Part shown: in pieces, positions 63,772 through 64,000 of the stretch
Layout of the letters: the number at the start of each line of letters is the position of its first letter
Position numbering within the stretch: position 1 is the first letter of the stretch
Assembly (NCBI RefSeq): GCF_028867935.1
Contig: NZ_JAPQNS010000012.1
Location: 178,883 to 242,882, forward strand
Direction: 5' to 3'
DNA from: Flavobacterium sp. SUN052
Lineage (GTDB): Bacteria; Bacteroidota; Bacteroidia; Flavobacteriales; Flavobacteriaceae
DNA length: 64,000 bases
The notes under the pieces: generated by a model
Told to the model about the DNA's origin: nothing
Database searches by the model: none
What the model saw: the letters and a program-made list of their open reading frames with translations, nothing else
Program-made: the position numbers and the translations under genes

Positions 63772-63875
63772 ATTGGGGTAATTGGGGTAAATAGGTAACT
63801 CGAATTATCTACTTACCACAAGCACCTATTTACCCAATTACTGCAATTACCCAATTGCCTCTTTACCAATTACTT
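63772..63875. repeat. Inverted tandem-repeat element F (9-bp unit)
   Basis: The left tract has ATTGGGGTA twice (63772-63789) followed by AATAGGTAA. The right tract (63824-63875) is an inverted, degenerate series of 9-bp units on the minus strand (TTGGGTAAA, TTGCAGTAA, ATTGGGTAA and others), pairing with one indel. It lies between the DUF2237 stop and the end of an opposing gene. Confidence 0.7.
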
Positions 63876-63891
63876 ATTTGAGGGGTGGGCA

Positions 63892-64000
63892 TTATTGGAA
63901 ATTGGTTCTGAATGTTTCCATGCTGCCCAACTCTCGCTGATTGGTGTAATTATCGTACATCATCAATTGAACCGTACAGGTAGCCGTCAGTAAGTAACTA
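63892..64000 (-). CDS. C-terminal end of an unidentified protein
   Basis: The last 35 or so codons of a minus-strand gene run off the window. The frame ends ...TCTVQLMMYDN, YTNQRELGSMETFRTNFQ, then TAA at 63892-63894. The segment is hydrophilic with a mixed pattern, and no family can be named from it. It is likely real because it is open to the edge and converges with the DUF2237 gene across repeat F. Confidence 0.5.
   Translation of the reverse strand, partial: SYLLTATCTVQLMMYDNYTNQRELGSMETFRTNFQ

Noticed and set aside
10575..63875. Short tandem repeats as a CRISPR array
   Set aside because: Units are only 7-9 bp, copied without spacers, and inverted on the other side; no cas genes are present.

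Overview
The window is a chromosomal stretch of a Bacteroidetes bacterium, most likely a Cytophagales member of the Spirosoma type. Three things point there. First, several genes have the Bacteroidetes promoter box TAnnTTTG, once with a perfect TTTG-N19-TAnnTTTG, and Shine-Dalgarno sequences are largely absent. Second, the gene set is typical: DUF2911, bacillithiol glycosyltransferase BshA, TPR histidine kinase plus LytTR regulator, GEVED/Fn3 giants, FKBP lipoproteins, GT3 glycogen synthase and an ECF sigma factor with a membrane partner. Third, base composition is close to 50% GC. No tRNA, rRNA, CRISPR array, insertion sequence or phage was seen.

Layout. 1-6.7 kb: the uvrB 3' end, a DUF2911 protein, a quinone-reductase-like enzyme, a thioredoxin-fold protein, a helical lipoprotein, a CrtA-like carotenoid oxygenase and a SurA/PpiD-type foldase. 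6.8-12.8 kb: rdgB, two FKBP lipoproteins, an NrnA-type DHH phosphoesterase, ndk and a 5'-nucleotidase. 12.8-15.5 kb: a histidine kinase/LytTR response regulator operon with its promoter and a direct repeat that looks like its own operator. 15.7-21.1 kb: a run of small exported proteins ending in a trimeric-fibre-like protein and an M43-type metalloprotease. 21.2-29.7 kb: a large metalloprotease, an amino-acid permease, glycogen synthase and an RqcH-like NFACT protein. 29.7-39.2 kb: two giant paralogous Fn3/GEVED surface proteins. 39.4-46.4 kb: envelope and peptidoglycan genes (NlpC/P60, serine hydrolase, ceramidase-like, a nonsense-interrupted outer-membrane barrel gene, murI). 46.4-54.1 kb: VIT-like and MFS transporters, thrA, a possible PD-(D/E)XK protein, an alkyladenine glycosylase, a GNAT and recA. 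54.1-64 kb: fatty-acid hydroxylase, NDH-2, bshA, UbiA prenyltransferase, TapB-like, MerC with a Fur-family-like operator, Rieske, SGNH-like, ECF sigma plus a trans-envelope partner, DUF2237 and the end of one more gene.

Functional themes are envelope folding and quality control (SurA/PpiD, three tandem or paired PPIase genes), surface adhesion and proteolysis (three metalloproteases, two Fn3 giants, one fibre protein), nucleotide housekeeping (RdgB, Ndk, NrnA-like, 5'-nucleotidase) and DNA repair (UvrB, AAG, RecA).

The most unusual signal is non-coding. Five intergenic loci (about 10.6, 27.9, 48.4, 56.3 and 63.8 kb) share one architecture with unrelated sequences: a few copies of a 7-, 8- or 9-bp unit, a spacer, then the same tract inverted. 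They sit in divergent, co-directional and gene-end positions, so they are not simply terminators. One forms the presumptive 5' end of the thrA mRNA and one has been captured into the bshA coding end. Two further very long perfect hairpins (26 and 32 bp) lie after convergent genes.
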